From Candidatus Brocadiaceae bacterium (GTDB taxonomy: Bacteria > Planctomycetota > Brocadiia > SM23-32): a stretch of 5,644 nucleotides of DNA. Under the pieces are notes generated by a model. It was given only the letters and a program-made list of their open reading frames with translations. It did not search any database and was not told the origin of the DNA. The stretch is from the NCBI GenBank assembly GCA_030615435.1, contig JAUWZH010000181.1, positions 1 to 5,644 of the forward strand, read 5' to 3'. A program made the translations under genes and the position numbers. Shown piece by piece: positions 4,983-5,644 of this stretch (its first letter is position 1; the number at the start of each line of letters is the position of its first letter).

Positions 4983-5644
4983 TCACCGGCCCAGCAGGAG
5001 GCGCTCCGCCAGGCAGCCGTCGAGCTCCTCGACCTTCTGAATCTTGCCGACGGTCCTCTCGACCGGATAGGACACCTTGCGGAACTCGATGCCTTCGCCG
5101 TCGAGCAGCACGTATGTTGCCCTTCTGTCACCGTCGCGCGGCTGGCCCACGCTCCCGACGTTCACCACGGTTTTCTTCCGGGTGAACCAGTAGCGGTAGT
5201 TCACCTCGTGGACGGTGAGGTAGACCATGTCGTCGGTCCAGATTCCGGGCACGTGGGTGTGGCCGGTGAAGCACACGCGCTCAATGGCATCGAATATGGG
5301 CTGGAGTTTCTCGGGCCGTTGGATGTCGCGCGGGTAGAGGTACTCGCCGACGGGATCGCAGGGCGTCCCGTGCACGAAAAACATGTCGTTTGCCTGGTAG
5401 CTGTGCTCCAGAGAGCCGAGGAAGTCCCACCTGGGGGCGTTCTCCTCCTTGCCCTCGGGAAACATGTCCAGTTGCGCCCGCGTCCACTGTATCGAGCTGC
5501 GCGCCCGCAGGTTGAAGATGGCCCCCTGGCTCTCCTCCAGCAGCGCCTCTTCGTGGTTGCCCAGGATGCAGACGTCGAATCGCTTCGCCAGGTCAATACA
5601 CCTCTCGGGATCCGGGCCGTACCCGATGACATCGCCCAGGCAGA
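4983..5644 (-). CDS. Calcineurin-like metallophosphoesterase (YfcE/MJ0936-type), 5' end outside the window
   Basis: The visible 219 residues stay in frame to the right edge, so the ATG at 5465 is internal and not the start. Metallophosphoesterase motifs appear in order (numbered from the first visible full codon): GDVIGYG (3-9), GNHE (28-31), VHG (90-92) and GHTH (127-130), followed by NVGSVGQPRDGD (161-172), the usual ending of this family. These residues bind two divalent metals and the phosphate. The first motif, DxH at the N terminus, should lie just beyond base 5644. Family members are cytoplasmic phosphodiesterases or phosphatases with poorly known natural substrates. No signal peptide can be judged because the start is missing. 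The stop TGA (4983-4985) overlaps a GTG in the yidC frame; yidC proper starts 80 bases on. Cotranscription with yidC is likely. The sequence style resembles planctomycete homologues. Confidence 0.9.
   Translation of the reverse strand, partial: CLGDVIGYGPDPERCIDLAKRFDVCILGNHEEALLEESQGAIFNLRARSSIQWTRAQLDMFPEGKEENAPRWDFLGSLEHSYQANDMFFVHGTPCDPVGEYLYPRDIQRPEKLQPIFDAIERVCFTGHTHVPGIWTDDMVYLTVHEVNYRYWFTRKKTVVNVGSVGQPRDGDRRATYVLLDGEGIEFRKVSYPVERTVGKIQKVEELDGCLAERLLLGR

Noticed and set aside
4903..4986. A YidC start at GTG 4986
   Set aside because: The added residues are polar and unlike YidC, and the ATG at 4902 begins the typical MDKKTFIG membrane anchor. It is kept only as an alternative and discussed as a finding.
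2965..5040. A 691-codon open frame on the plus strand opposite yidC
   Set aside because: It mirrors yidC in GC-rich DNA. Its translation is rich in His, Gln, Arg and Ala with no recognisable family, whereas the minus strand encodes a complete, motif-rich YidC.
5463..5465. ATG as the start of the phosphoesterase
   Set aside because: The frame continues upstream to the window edge with conserved motifs (GDVIGYG, GNHE), so this methionine is internal.

Overview
This is a GC-rich bacterial chromosomal window with five protein genes, two of them cut by the window edges. It also has one well-formed divergent promoter region and several small inverted repeats. I see no tRNA, rRNA, CRISPR array, insertion sequence or phage gene. 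The lineage is most likely Planctomycetota or a relative in the PVC group. The reasons are the metallophosphatase motifs (LGDVIGYGPDP, VHGTP, NVGSVGQPRDGD), a long YidC with a proline-rich linker and a strongly basic C-terminal tail, and the lack of the usual rnpA-yidD-yidC order. This assignment comes from remembered family resemblance, not from a database search.

Left part, 1-2043. A PIG-L/LmbE-type deacetylase (N-terminal 42 residues only, minus strand) and a full-length ribulokinase AraB (plus strand) diverge from a 227-base spacer. The spacer holds sigma70-like promoters facing both ways and a perfect 16-base palindrome just downstream of the predicted araB transcription start. This looks like a regulated sugar-use locus: AraB phosphorylates L-ribulose in the L-arabinose pathway. 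No arabinose isomerase, epimerase, transporter or regulator is visible in the window.

Right part, 2122-5644. Three minus-strand genes are read in the order metallophosphoesterase (5' end outside the window), yidC, PhoU-like protein, with gaps of 80 and 87 bases. They may form one transcription unit. YidC is the inner-membrane insertase. The PhoU-like protein has two PhoU repeats but only half of each usual metal-binding motif. araB and the PhoU-like gene converge on a 78-base junction.

Most of the window is ordinary housekeeping and metabolic sequence, and I do not see a novel multi-gene system. The points worth a second look are the araB control region, the degenerate PhoU-like protein next to yidC, the hairpin and overlapping alternative start in the yidC leader, and the basic YidC tail.
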